From Atherix ibis (lineage: Eukaryota; Arthropoda; Insecta; Diptera; Athericidae), in assembly GCA_958298945.1 (NCBI GenBank), contig OY282608.1, forward strand, positions 65,820,951 to 65,884,950: a stretch of 64,000 nt of DNA, written 5' to 3'. The notes under the pieces were generated by a model. That model searched no databases. It saw only the letters and a program-made list of their open reading frames with translations, and had not been told where the DNA came from. The translations under genes were made by a program, and so were the position numbers. Below are positions 34,713 to 44,860 of the stretch, piece after piece (position 1 is the first letter of the stretch; the number at the start of each line of letters is the position of its first letter).

Positions 34713-36175
34713 TTGCTTTGTTCGTTTGATGGTTTGTTGGTTTGTTGGTTTTTTGGTTTGTTGGTTTGTTGGTTTGTTGGCTTGTTGGCTTGTTGGTTTG
34801 TTGGTTTGTTGGCTTGTTGGTTTGTTAGTTTGTTGGTTTGTTGGTTTGTTGGCTTGTTGGCTTGCTGGTTTGTTGGTTTTTTGGTTTGTTGGTTTGTTGG
34901 TTTGTTGGTTTGTTTGTTTATTGGTTTATTTGTTTGTTGGTTTGTTGGCTTGTTGGTTTGTTGGTTTGTTGGTTTGTTGGCTTGTTGGTTTGTTGGTTTG
35001 TTGGTTTGTTGGTTTGTTGGCTTGTTGGCTTGTTGGTTTGTTAGTTTGTTGTCTTTTTGGTTACTTGGTTTGTTGGTTTGTTGGCTTGTTGGTTTGTTGG
35101 TTTGTTAGCTTGTTGGTTTGTTAGTTTGTTGGTTTGTTGGCTTGTTGGCTTGCTGGTTTGTTGGTTTTTTGGTTTGTTGGTTTGTTGGTTTGTTGGTTTG
35201 TTTGTTTGTTGGTTTATTTGTTTGTTGGTTTGCTGGTTTGTTGGTTTGTTGGCTTGTTGGCTTGTTGGCTTGTTGGTTTGTTGGTTTGTTGGTTTGTTGG
35301 TTTGTTGGTTTATTGGTTTGTTGGTTTTTTGGTTTTTTGGTTTGTGGGTTTATTTGTTTGTTGGTTTGTTGGCTTGTTGGTTTGTTGGTTTATTGGTTTG
35401 TTGGTTTGTTGGTTTGTTGGTTTGTTGGCTTGTTGGTTTGTTGGTTTGTTGGTTTGTTGGCTTGTTGGCTTGTTGGTTTGTTGGTTTGTTGGCTTGTTGG
35501 TTTGTTGGTTTGTTGGCTTGTTGGCTTGTTGCTTTGTTCGTTTGATGGTTTGTTGGTTTGTGGGTTTTTTGGTTTGTTGGTTTGTTGGTTTGTTGGCTTG
35601 TTGGTTTGTTGGTTTGTTGGCTTGTTGGTTTGTTAGTTTGCTGGTTTGTTGGCTTGTTGGCTTGTTGGTTTGTTGGTTTTTTGGTTTGTTGGTTTGTTGG
35701 TTTGTTGGTTTGTTGGTTTGTTGGTTTGTTGGTTTGTTGGTTTATTTGTTTGTTGGTATGTCGGTTTGTTGGTTTTTTGGTTTGTTGGTTTGTTGGTTTG
35801 TTGGCTTGTTGGTTTGTTAGTTTGTTGGTTTGTTGGCTAGTTGGCTTGTTGGTTTGTTGGTTTTTTGGTTTGTTGGTTTGTTGGTTTGTTGGTTTATTTG
35901 TTTGTTGGTTTGTTGGTTTGTTGGTTCATTGGCTTGTTGGTTTGTAGGTTTGTTGGTTTTTTGGTTTGTTGGTTTGTTGGTTTGTTGGTTTGTTGGTTTA
36001 TTTGTTTGTTGGTTTGTTGGCTTGTTGGTTTGTTGGCTTGTTGGCTTGTTGGCTTGTTGGTTTGTTGGTTTGTTGGTTTGTTGGTTTGTTGGTTTGTTGG
36101 TTTGTTGGTTTGTTGGTTTGTTGTCTTGTTGGTTTGTTGGTTTGTTGGCTTGTTGGCTTGCTGGTTTGTTGGTTT
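34480..36175 (+). repeat. ~1.7 kb duplication, first copy
   Basis: This matches 36176-37880 at an offset of 1696 from about 34507 through marker B 34713 and marker A 35052, and 1704 from marker B 35529 onward. One 8-base unit was therefore gained between. The two copies abut, so this is a true tandem pair. It includes a rare GGTATGTCGG string near 35756 and GGCTAGTT near 35834. Confidence 0.86.
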
Positions 36176-37880
36176 GTTGGTTTGTTGGTTTGTTGGTTTG
36201 TTGGCTTGTTGGTTTGTTGGTTTGTTGGCTTGTTGGCTTGTTGGCTTGTTGGTTTGTTGGTTTGTTGGTTTGTTGGATTGTTGGCTTGTTGGTTTGTTGG
36301 TTTGTTGGCTTGTTGGTTTGTTGGTTTGTTGGTTTGTTGGCTTGTTGGATTGTTGGTTTGTTGGTTTGTTGGCTTGTTGGTTTGTTTGTTTGTTGGCTTG
36401 TTGGCTTGTTGCTTTGTTCGTTTGATGGTTTGTTGGTTTGTTGGTTTTTTGGTTTGTTGGTTTGTTGGTTTGTTGGCTTGTTGGCTTGTTGGTTTGTTGG
36501 TTTGTTGGCTTGTTGGTTTGTTAGTTTGTTGGTTTGTTGGTTTGTTGGCTTGTTGGCTTGCTGGTTTGTTGGTTTTTTGGTTTGTTGGTTTGTTGGTTTG
36601 TTGGTTTGTTTGTTTATTGGTTTATTTGTTTGTTGGTTTGTTGGCTTGTTGGTTTGTTGGTTTGTTGGTTTGTTGGCTTGTTGGTTTGTTGGTTTGTTGG
36701 TTTGTTGGTTTGTTGGCTTGTTGGCTTGTTGGTTTGTTAGTTTGTTGTCTTTTTGGTTACTTGGTTTGTTGGTTTGTTGGCTTGTTGGTTTGTTGGTTTG
36801 TTAGCTTGTTGGTTTGTTAGTTTGTTGGTTTGTTGGCTTGTTGGCTTGCTGGTTTGTTGGTTTTTTGGTTTGTTGGTTTGTTGGTTTGTTGGTTTGTTTG
36901 TTTGTTGGTTTATTTGTTTGTTGGTTTGCTGGTTTGTTGGTTTGTTGGCTTGTTGGCTTGTTGGCTTGTTGGTTTGTTGGTTTGTTGGTTTGTTGGTTTG
37001 TTGGTTTATTGGTTTGTTGGTTTTTTGGTTTTTTGGTTTGTGGGTTTATTTGTTTGTTGGTTTGTTGGCTTGTTGGTTTGTTGGTTTATTGGTTTGTTGG
37101 TTTGTTGGTTTGTTGGTTTGTTGGCTTGTTGGTTTGTTGGTTTGTTGGTTTGTTGGTTTGTTGGCTTGTTGGCTTGTTGGTTTGTTGGTTTGTTGGCTTG
37201 TTGGTTTGTTGGTTTGTTGGCTTGTTGGCTTGTTGCTTTGTTCGTTTGAAGATTTGTTGGTTTGTGGGTTTTTTGGTTTGTTGGTTTGTTGGTTTGTTGG
37301 CTTGTTGGTTTGTTGGTTTGTTGGCTTGTTGGTTTGTTAGTTTGCTGGTTTGTTGGCTTGTTGGCTTGTTGGTTTGTTGGTTTTTTGGTTTGTTGGTTTG
37401 TTGGTTTGTTGGTTTGTTGGTTTGTTGGTTTGTTGGTTTGTTGGTTTATTTGTTTGTTGGTATGTCGGTTTGTTGGTTTTTTGGTTTGTTGGTTTGTTGG
37501 TTTGTTGGCTTGTTGGTTTGTTAGTTTGTTGGTTTGTTGGCTAGTTGGCTTGTTGGTTTGTTGGTTTTTTGGTTTGTTGGTTTGTTGGTTTGTTGGTTTA
37601 TTTGTTTGTTGGTTTGTTGGTTTGTTGGTTCATTGGCTTGTTGGTTTGTAGGTTTGTTGGTTTTTTGGTTTGTTGGTTTGTTGGTTTGTTGGTTTGTTGG
37701 TTTATTTGTTTGTTGGTTTGTTGGCTTGTTGGTTTGTTGGCTTGTTGGCTTGTTGGCTTGTTGGTTTGTTGGTTTGTTGGTTTGTTGGTTTGTTGGTTTG
37801 TTGGTTTGTTGGTTTGTTGGTTTGTTGTCTTGTTGGTTTGTTGGTTTGTTGGCTTGTTGGCTTGCTGGTTTGTTGGTTTG
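36176..37880 (+). repeat. ~1.7 kb duplication, second copy
   Basis: This is the partner of 34480-36175. Marker B is at 36409 and 37233, marker A at 36748. The marker B at 37233 is altered: the usual GTTTGATGGTTTG reads GTTTGAAGATTTG near 37245-37257, a private change not seen in any other copy. GGTATGTCGG recurs near 37460 and GGCTAGTT near 37538. Confidence 0.86.
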
Positions 37881-39410
37881 TTGGTTTGTTGGTTTGTTGG
37901 TTTGTTGGCTTGTTGGTTTGTTGGTTTGTTGGCTTGTTGGTTTGTTGGTTTGTTGGTTTGTTGGTTTTTTGGTTTGTTGGTTTATTTGTTTGTTGGTTTG
38001 TTGGTTTATTGGTTTTTTGGTTTGTTGGTTTGTTGGTTTGTTGGCTTGTTGGTTTGTTAGTTTGTTGGTTTGTTGGCTTGCTGGTTTGTTGGTTATTTGG
38101 TTTGTTGGTTTGTTGGTTTGTTGGTTTGTTGGTTTATTTGTTTGTTGGTTTATTGGCGTGTTGGTTTGTTGGTTTGTTGGTTTGTTGGTTTGTTGGTTTT
38201 TTGGTTTGTTGGTTTGTTGGTTTGTTGGTTTGTTGGCTTATTCGTTTGTTGGTTTGTTAGTTTGTTGGCTTATTGGCTTGTTGGTTTGTTGGTTTGTTGG
38301 CTTGTTGGTTTGTTGGTTTATTTGTTTGTTGGTTTGTTGGCTTGTTGGTTTGTTGGTTTGTTGTTTTGTTGGCTTGTTGGTTTGTTGGTTTGTTGGTTTG
38401 TTGGTTTATTTGTTTGTTGGTTTGTTGGCTTGTTGGTTTGTTGGTTTGTTGGCTTGTCGGTTTGTTTGTTGTTGGTTTGTTGGTTTGTTGGTTTGTTGGT
38501 TTGTTGGTTTGTTGGTTTGTTGGTTTCTTGGTTTGTTTCCTTGTTGGTTTGTTGGTTTGTTGGCTTGTTGGCTTGTTGGCTTGTTGGTTTGTTGGTTTGT
38601 TGGCTTGTTGGTTTGTTGGTTGTTGGTTTGTTGGTTTGTTGGTTTGTTGGTTTGTTGGTTTGTTGGTTTGTTGGTTTATTGGCTTATTGGTTTGTTGGTT
38701 TGTTGGTTTGTTGGCTTGTTGGTTTGTTGGTTTGTTGGTTTGTTGGTTTCTTGGTTTGTTGGCTTATTGGTTTGTTGGTTTGTGGGTTTATTTGTTTGTT
38801 GGTTTGTTGGCTTGTTGGTTTGTTGGTTTGTTGGCTTGTTGGTTTGTTGGTTGTTGGTTTGTTGGTTTGTTGGTTTGTTGGTTTGTTGGTTTATTTGTTT
38901 GTTGGTTTGTTGGCTTGTTGGTTTGTTGGTTTGTTGTTTTGTTGGCTTGTTGGTTTGTTGGTTTGTTGGCTTGTTGGTTTGTTGGTTTATTTGTTTGTTG
39001 GTTTGTTGGCTTGTTGGTTTGTTGGTTTGTTGTTTTGTTGGCTTGTTGGTTTGTTGGTTTGTTGGTTTGTTGGTTTATTTGTTTGTTGGTTTGTTGGCTT
39101 GTTGGTTTGTTGGTTTGTTGGCTTGTCGGTTTGTTTGTTGTTGGTTTGTTGGTTTGTTGGTTTGTTGGTTTGTTGGTTTGTTGGTTTGTTGGTTTGTTGG
39201 TTTGTTGGTTTGTTTCCTAGTTGGTTTGTTGGTTTGTTGGCTTGTTGGCTTGTTGGCTTGTTGGTTTGTTGGTTTGTTGGCTTGTTGGTTTGTTGGTTGT
39301 TGGTTTGTTGGTTTGTTGGTTTGTTGGTTTGTTGGTTTGTTGGTTTGTTGGTTTATTGGCTTATTGGTTTGTTGGTTTGTTGGTTTGTTGGCTTGTTGGT
39401 TTGTTGGTTT
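37881..39410 (+). repeat. Block with a nested ~677-base duplication
   Basis: Two copies of a string containing TGTTTCCTTG (38536; TGTTTCCTAG at 39213) and TGTGGGTTTATT (38784; 39461) lie 677 bases apart, so roughly 38270-38950 is duplicated into the following 680 bases. The region lacks marker A and marker B, making the 36748-41147 marker A gap the largest in the series (4,399 bases). The start (GGTTATTTGG near 38090, GGCGTGTT near 38154) matches 44990-45060 at an offset of about 6900. Confidence 0.75.
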
Positions 39411-41940
39411 GTTGGTTTGTTGGTTTCTTGGTTTGTTGGCTTATTGGTTTGTTGGTTTGTGGGTTTATTTGTTTGTTGGTTTGTTGGCTTGTTGGTTTGT
39501 TGGTTTGTTGGCTTGTTGGTTTGTTGGTTGTTGGTTTGTTGGTTTGTTGGTTTGTTGGTTTGTTGGTTTGTTGGTTTGTTGGTTTATTTGTTTGTTGGTT
39601 TGTTGGCTTGTTGGTTTGTTGGTTTGTTGTTTTGTTGGCTTGTTGGTTTGTTGGTTTGTTGGTTTGTTGGTTTGTTGGTTTGTTGGTTTGTTGGTTTGTT
39701 GGTTTGTTGGTTTGTTGGTTTGTTGGCTTGTTGGTTTGTTGGTTTGTTGGCTTGTTGGCTTGTTGGTTTGTTGGTTTGTTGGTTTGTTGGTTTGTTGGCT
39801 TGTTGGTTTGTTGGTTTATTGGTTTGTTGGTTTGTTGGTTTGTTGGTTTGTTGGTTTATTTGTTTGTTGGTTTGTTGGCTTGTTGGTTTGTTGGTTTGTT
39901 GGCTTGTTGGCTTGTTGGTTTGTTGGTTTGTTGGCTTGTTGGTTTGTTGGTTGTTGGTTTGTTGGTTTGTTGGTTTGTTGGTTTGTTGGTTTGTTGGTTT
40001 GTTGGTTTGTTGGTTTGTTGGCTTATTGGTTTGTTGGTTTGTTGGTTTGTTGGCTTGTTAATTTGTTGGTTCGTTGGTTTGTTAGTTTCTTGGTTTGTTG
40101 GCTTAGTGGTTTGTTGGTTTGTGGGTTTATTTGTTTGTTGGTTTGTTGGCTTGTTGGTTTGTTGGTTTGTTGGCTTGTTGGTTTGTTGGTTGTTGGTTTG
40201 TTGGTTTGTTGGTTTGTTGGTTTGTTGGTTTGTTGGTTTGTTGGTTTGTTGGTTTGTTGGTTTGTTGGCTTGTTGGTTTGTTGGTTTGTTGGCTTGTTGG
40301 ATTGTTGGTTTGTTGGTTTGTTAGCTTGTTGGTTTGTTGTTTGTTGGTTTGTTGGTTTGTTGGTTTGTTGGTTTGTTGGCTTGTTGGCTTGTTGGTTTGT
40401 TGGTTTGTTGGCTTGTTGGTTTGTTGGTTTATTTGTTTGTTGGTTTGTTGGCTTGTTGGTTTGTTGGTTTGTTGTTTTGTTGGCTTGTTGGTTTGTTGGT
40501 TTGTTGGTTTGTTGGTTTGTTGGTTTGTTGGTTTGTTGGTTTGTTGGTTTGTTGGTTTGTTGGTTTGTTGGTTTGTTGGTTTGTTGGTTTGTTGGTTTGT
40601 TGGCTTGTTGGTTTGTTGGTTTGTTGGCTTGTTGGCTTGTTGGCTTGTTGGTTTGTTGGTTTGTTGGTTTGTTGGATTGTTGGCTTGTTGGTTTGTTGGT
40701 TTGTTGGCTTGTTGGTTTGTTGGTTTGTTGATTTGTTGGCTTGTTGGATTGTTGGTTTGTTGGTTTGTTGGCTTGTTGGTTTGTTTGTTTGTTGGCTTGT
40801 TGGCTTGTTGCTTTGTTCGTTTGATGGTTTGTTGGTTTGTTGGTTTTTTGGTTTGTTGGTTTGTTGGTTTGTTGGCTTGTTGGCTTGTTGGTTTGTTGGT
40901 TTGTTGGCTTGTTGGTTTGTTAGTTTGTTGGTTTGTTGGTTTGTTGGCTTGTTGGCTTGCTGGTTTGTTGGTTTTTTGGTTTGTTGGTTTGTTGGTTTGT
41001 TGGTTTGTTTGTTTATTGGTTTATTTGTTTGTTGGTTTGTTGGCTAATTGGTTTGTTGGTTTGTTGGTTTGTTGGCTTGTTGGTTTGTTGGTTTGTTGGT
41101 TTGTTGGTTTGTTGGCTTGTTGGCTTGTTGGTTTGTTAGTTTGTTGTCTTTTTGGTTACTTGGTTTGTTGGTTTGTTGGCTTGTTGGTTTGTTGGTTTGT
41201 TAGCTTGTTGGTTTGTTAGTTTGTTGGTTTGTTGGCTTGTTGGCTTGCTGGTTTGTTGGTTTTTTGGTTTGTTGGTTTGTTGGTTTGTTGGTTTGTTTGT
41301 TTGTTGGTTTATTTGTTTGTTGGTTTGTTGGTTTGTTGGTTTGTTGGCTTGTTGGCTTGTTGGCTTGTTGGCTTGTTGGTTTGTTGGTTTGTTGGTTTGT
41401 TGGTTTGTTGGTTTATTGGTTTGTTGGTTTTTTGGTTTTTTGGTTTGTGGGTTTATTTGTTTGTTGGTTTGTTGGCTTGTTGGTTTGTTGGTTTATTGGT
41501 TTGTTGGTTTGTTGGTTTGTTGGTTTGTTGGCTTGTTGGTTTGTTGGTTTGTTGGTTTGTTGGCTTGTTGGCTTGTTGGTTTGTTGGTTTGTTGGCTTGT
41601 TGGTTTGTTGGTTTGTTGGCTTGTTGGCTTGTTGCTTTGTTCGTTTGATGGTTTGTTGGTTTGTTGGTTTGTTGGTTTGTTGGTTTGTTGGTTTGTTCGT
41701 TTGATGGTTTGTTGGTTTGTTGGTTTTTTGGTTTGTTGGTTTGTTGGTTTGTTGGCTTGTTGGCTTGTTGGTTTGTTGGTTTGTTGGCTTGTTGGTTTGT
41801 TAGTTTGTTGGTTTGTTGGTTTGTTGGCTTGTTGGCTTGCTGGTTTGTTGGTTTTTTGGTTTGTTGGTTTGTTGGTTTGTTGGTTTGTTTGTTTATTGGT
41901 TTATTTGTTTGTTGGTTTGTTGGCTAATTGGCTTGTTGGT
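39411..41940 (+). repeat. ~2.5 kb duplication, first copy
   Basis: This matches about 41941-44150. Offsets fall from 2540 (TGTGGGTTTATT 39461 against 42001) to 2524 (marker D 40059 against 42583), then 2516 (marker B 40808 against 43324, marker A 41147 against 43663) and 2508 (marker B 41632 against 44140). The stepwise 8-base losses show drift of unit number in one copy. A partial marker B lacking its TTGC start sits at about 41694, 61 bases after the full one at 41632. Confidence 0.82.
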
Positions 41941-44150
41941 TTGTTGGTTTGTTGGTTTGTTGGTTTCTTGGTTTGTTGGCTTATTGGTTTGTTGATTTGT
42001 GGGTTTATTTGTTTGTTGGTTTGTTGGCTTGTTGGTTTGTTGGTTTGTTGGCTTGTTGGTTTGTTGGTTGTTGGTTTGTTGGTTTGTTGGTTTGTTGGTT
42101 TGTTGGTTTGTTGGTTTATTTGTTTGTTGGTTTGTTGGCTTGTTGGTTTGTTGGTTTGTTGTTTTGTTGGCTTGTTGGTTTGTTGGTTTGTTGGTTTGTT
42201 GGTTTGTTGGTTTTTTGGTTTGTTGGTTTGTTGGTTTGTTGGTTTGTTGGTTTGTTGGCTTGTTGGTTTGTTGGTTTGTTGGCTTGTTGGCTTGTTGGTT
42301 TGTTGGTTTGTTGGTTTGTTGGTTTGTTGGCTTGTTGGTTTGTTGGTTTATTGGTTTGTTGGTTTGTTGGTTTGTTGGTTTGTTGGTTTATTTGTTTGTT
42401 GGTTTGTTGGCTTGTTGGTTTGTTGGTTTGTTGGCTTGTTGGCTTGTTGGTTTGTTGGTTTGTTGGCTTGTTGGTTTGTTGGTTGTTGGTTTGTTGGTTT
42501 GTTGGTTTGTTGGTTTGTTGGTTTGTTGGTTTGTTGGTTTGTTGGCTTATTGGTTTGTTGGTTTGTTGGTTTGTTGGCTTGTTAATTTGTTGGTTTGTTG
42601 GTTTGTTAGTTTCTTGGTTTGTTGGCTTATTGGTTTGTTGGTTCGTGGGTTTATTTGTTTGTTGGTTTGTTGGCTTGTTGGTTTGTTGGTTTGTTGGCTT
42701 GTTGGTTTGTTGGTTGTTGGTTTGTTGGTTTGTTGGTTTGTTGGTTTGTTGGTTTGTTGGTTTGTTGGTTTGTTGGTTTGTTGGTTTGTTGGCTTGTTGG
42801 TTTGTTGGTTTGTTGGCTTGTTGGCTTGTTGGTTTGTTGGTTTATTAGCTTGTTGGTTTGTTGTTTGTTGGTTTGTTGGTTTGTTGGTTTGTTGGTTTGT
42901 TGGCTTGTTGGCTTGTTGGTTTGTTGGTTTGTTGGCTTGTTGGTTTGTTGGTTTATTTGTTTGTTGGTTTGTTGGCTTGTTGGTTTGTTGGTTTGTTGTT
43001 TTGTTGGCTTGTTGGTTTGTTGGTTTGTTGGTTTGTTGGTTTGTTGGTTTGTTGGTTTGTTGGTTTGTTGGTTTGTTGGTTTGTTGGTTTGTTGGTTTGT
43101 TGGTTTGTTGGTTTGTTGGCTTGTTGGTTTGTTGGTTTGTTGGCTTGTTGGCTTGTTGGCTTGTTGGTTTGTTGGTTTGTTGGTTTGTTGGATTGTTGGC
43201 TTGTTGGTTTGTTGGTTTGTTGGCTTGTTGGTTTGTTGGTTTGTTGATTTGTTGGCTTGTTGGATTGTTGGTTTGTTGGTTTGTTGGCTTGTTGGTTTGT
43301 TTGTTTGTTGGCTTGTTGGCTTGTTGCTTTGTTCGTTTGATGGTTTGTTGGTTTGTTGGTTTTTTGGTTTGTTGGTTTGTTGGTTTGTTGGCTTGTTGGC
43401 TTGTTGGTTTGTTGGTTTGTTGGCTTGTTGGTTTGTTAGTTTGTTGGTTTGTTGGTTTGTTGGCTTGTTGGCTTGCTGGTTTGTTGGTTTTTTGGTTTGT
43501 TGGTTTGTTGGTTTGTTGGTTTGTTTGTTTATTGGTTTATTTGTTTGTTGGTTTGTTGGCTAATTGGTTTGTTGGTTTGTTGGTTTGTTGGCTTGTTGGT
43601 TTGTTGGTTTGTTGGTTTGTTGGTTTGTTGGCTTGTTGGCTTGTTGGTTTGTTAGTTTGTTGTCTTTTTGGTTACTTGGTTTGTTGGTTTGTTGGCTTGT
43701 TGGTTTGTTGGTTTGTTAGCTTGTTGGTTTGTTAGTTTGTTCGTTTGTTGGCTTGTTGGCTTGCTGGTTTGTTGGTTTTTTGGTTTGTTGGTTTGTTGGT
43801 TTGTTGGTTTGTTTGTTTGTTGGTTTATTTGTTTGTTGGTTTGTTGGTTTGTTGGTTTGTTGGCTTGTTGGGTTGTTGGCTTGTTGGTTTGTTGGTTTGT
43901 TGGTTTGTTGGTTTGTTGGTTTATTGGTTTGTTGGTTTTTTGGTTTTTTGGTTTGTGGGTTTATTTGTTTGTTGGTTTGTTGGCTTGTTGGTTTGTTGGT
44001 TTATTGGTTTGTTGGTTTGTTGGTTTGTTGGTTTGTTGGCTTGTTGGTTTGTTGGTTTGTTGGTTTGTTGGCTTGTTGGCTTGTTGGTTTGTTGGTTTGT
44101 TGGCTTGTTGGTTTGTTGGTTTGTTGGCTTGTTGGCTTGTTGCTTTGTTC
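41941..44150 (+). repeat. ~2.5 kb duplication, second copy
   Basis: This is the partner of 39411-41630. Marker D at 42583 has lost its TTCG (it reads TTGGTTTGTTGG). Marker B is at 43324, marker A at 43663 (339 bases later) and the next marker B at 44140. A 13-unit perfect run lies at 43014-43117 and a GGCTAATT variant near 43559 that is shared with 41042 and 41931. Confidence 0.82.
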
Positions 44151-44860
44151 GTTTGATGGTTTGTTGGTTTGTGGGTTTTTTGGTTTGTTGGTTTGTTGGT
44201 TTGTTGGCTTGTTGGTTTGTTGGTTTGTTGGCTTGTTGGTTTGTTAGTTTTATGGTTTGTTGGCTTGTTGGCTTGTTGGTTTGTTGGTTTTTTGGTTTGT
44301 TGGTTTGTTGGTTTGTTGGTTTGTTGGTTTGTTGGTTTGTTGGTTTATTTGTTTGTTGGTATGTCGGTTTGTTGGTTTTTTGGTTTGTTGGTTTGTTGGT
44401 TTGTTGGCTTGTTGGTTTGTTAGTTTGTTGGTTTGTTGGCTAGTTGGCTTGTTGGTTTGTTGGTTTTTTGGTTTGTTGGTTTGTTGGTTTGTTGGTTTAT
44501 TTGTTTGTTGGTTTGTTGGTTTGTTGGTTCGTTGGCTTGTTGGTTTGTTGGTTTGTTGGTTTTTTGGTTTGTTGGTTTGTTGGTTTGTTGGTTTGTTGGT
44601 TTATTTGTTTGTTGGTTTGTTGGCTTGTTGGTTTGTTGGCTTGTTGGCTTGTTGGCTTGTTGGTTTGTTGGTTTGTTGGTTTGTTGGTTTGTTGGTTTGT
44701 TGGTTTGTTGGTTTGTTGGTTTGTTGGCTTGTTGGTTCGTTGGTTTGTTGGCTTGTTGGCTTGCTGGTTTGTTGGTTTGTTGGTTTGTTGGTTTGTTGGT
44801 TTGTTGGCTTGTTGGTTTGTTGGTTTGTTGGCTTGTTGGTTTGTTGGTTTGTTGGTTTGT
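44151..44860 (+). repeat. Linking block related to 35.5-36.2 kb and 37.2-37.9 kb
   Basis: This continues the arrangement seen after marker B at 37233, at an offset near 6907 falling to 6899. It has the GGTATGTCGG string near 44359 and GGCTAGTT near 44439. A private TTTTATGG change lies near 44250. No part differs from the 8-mer array. Confidence 0.75.

Noticed and set aside
37534..40731. 1,065-codon open frame, and some dozen others above 500 codons on the plus strand
   Set aside because: They translate only the 8-mer into a repeated LVCWFVGL cycle, start at TTG because the repeat has no ATG, have no ribosome site, and end at chance TAG/TGA variants. They are by-products of a stop-free repeat.
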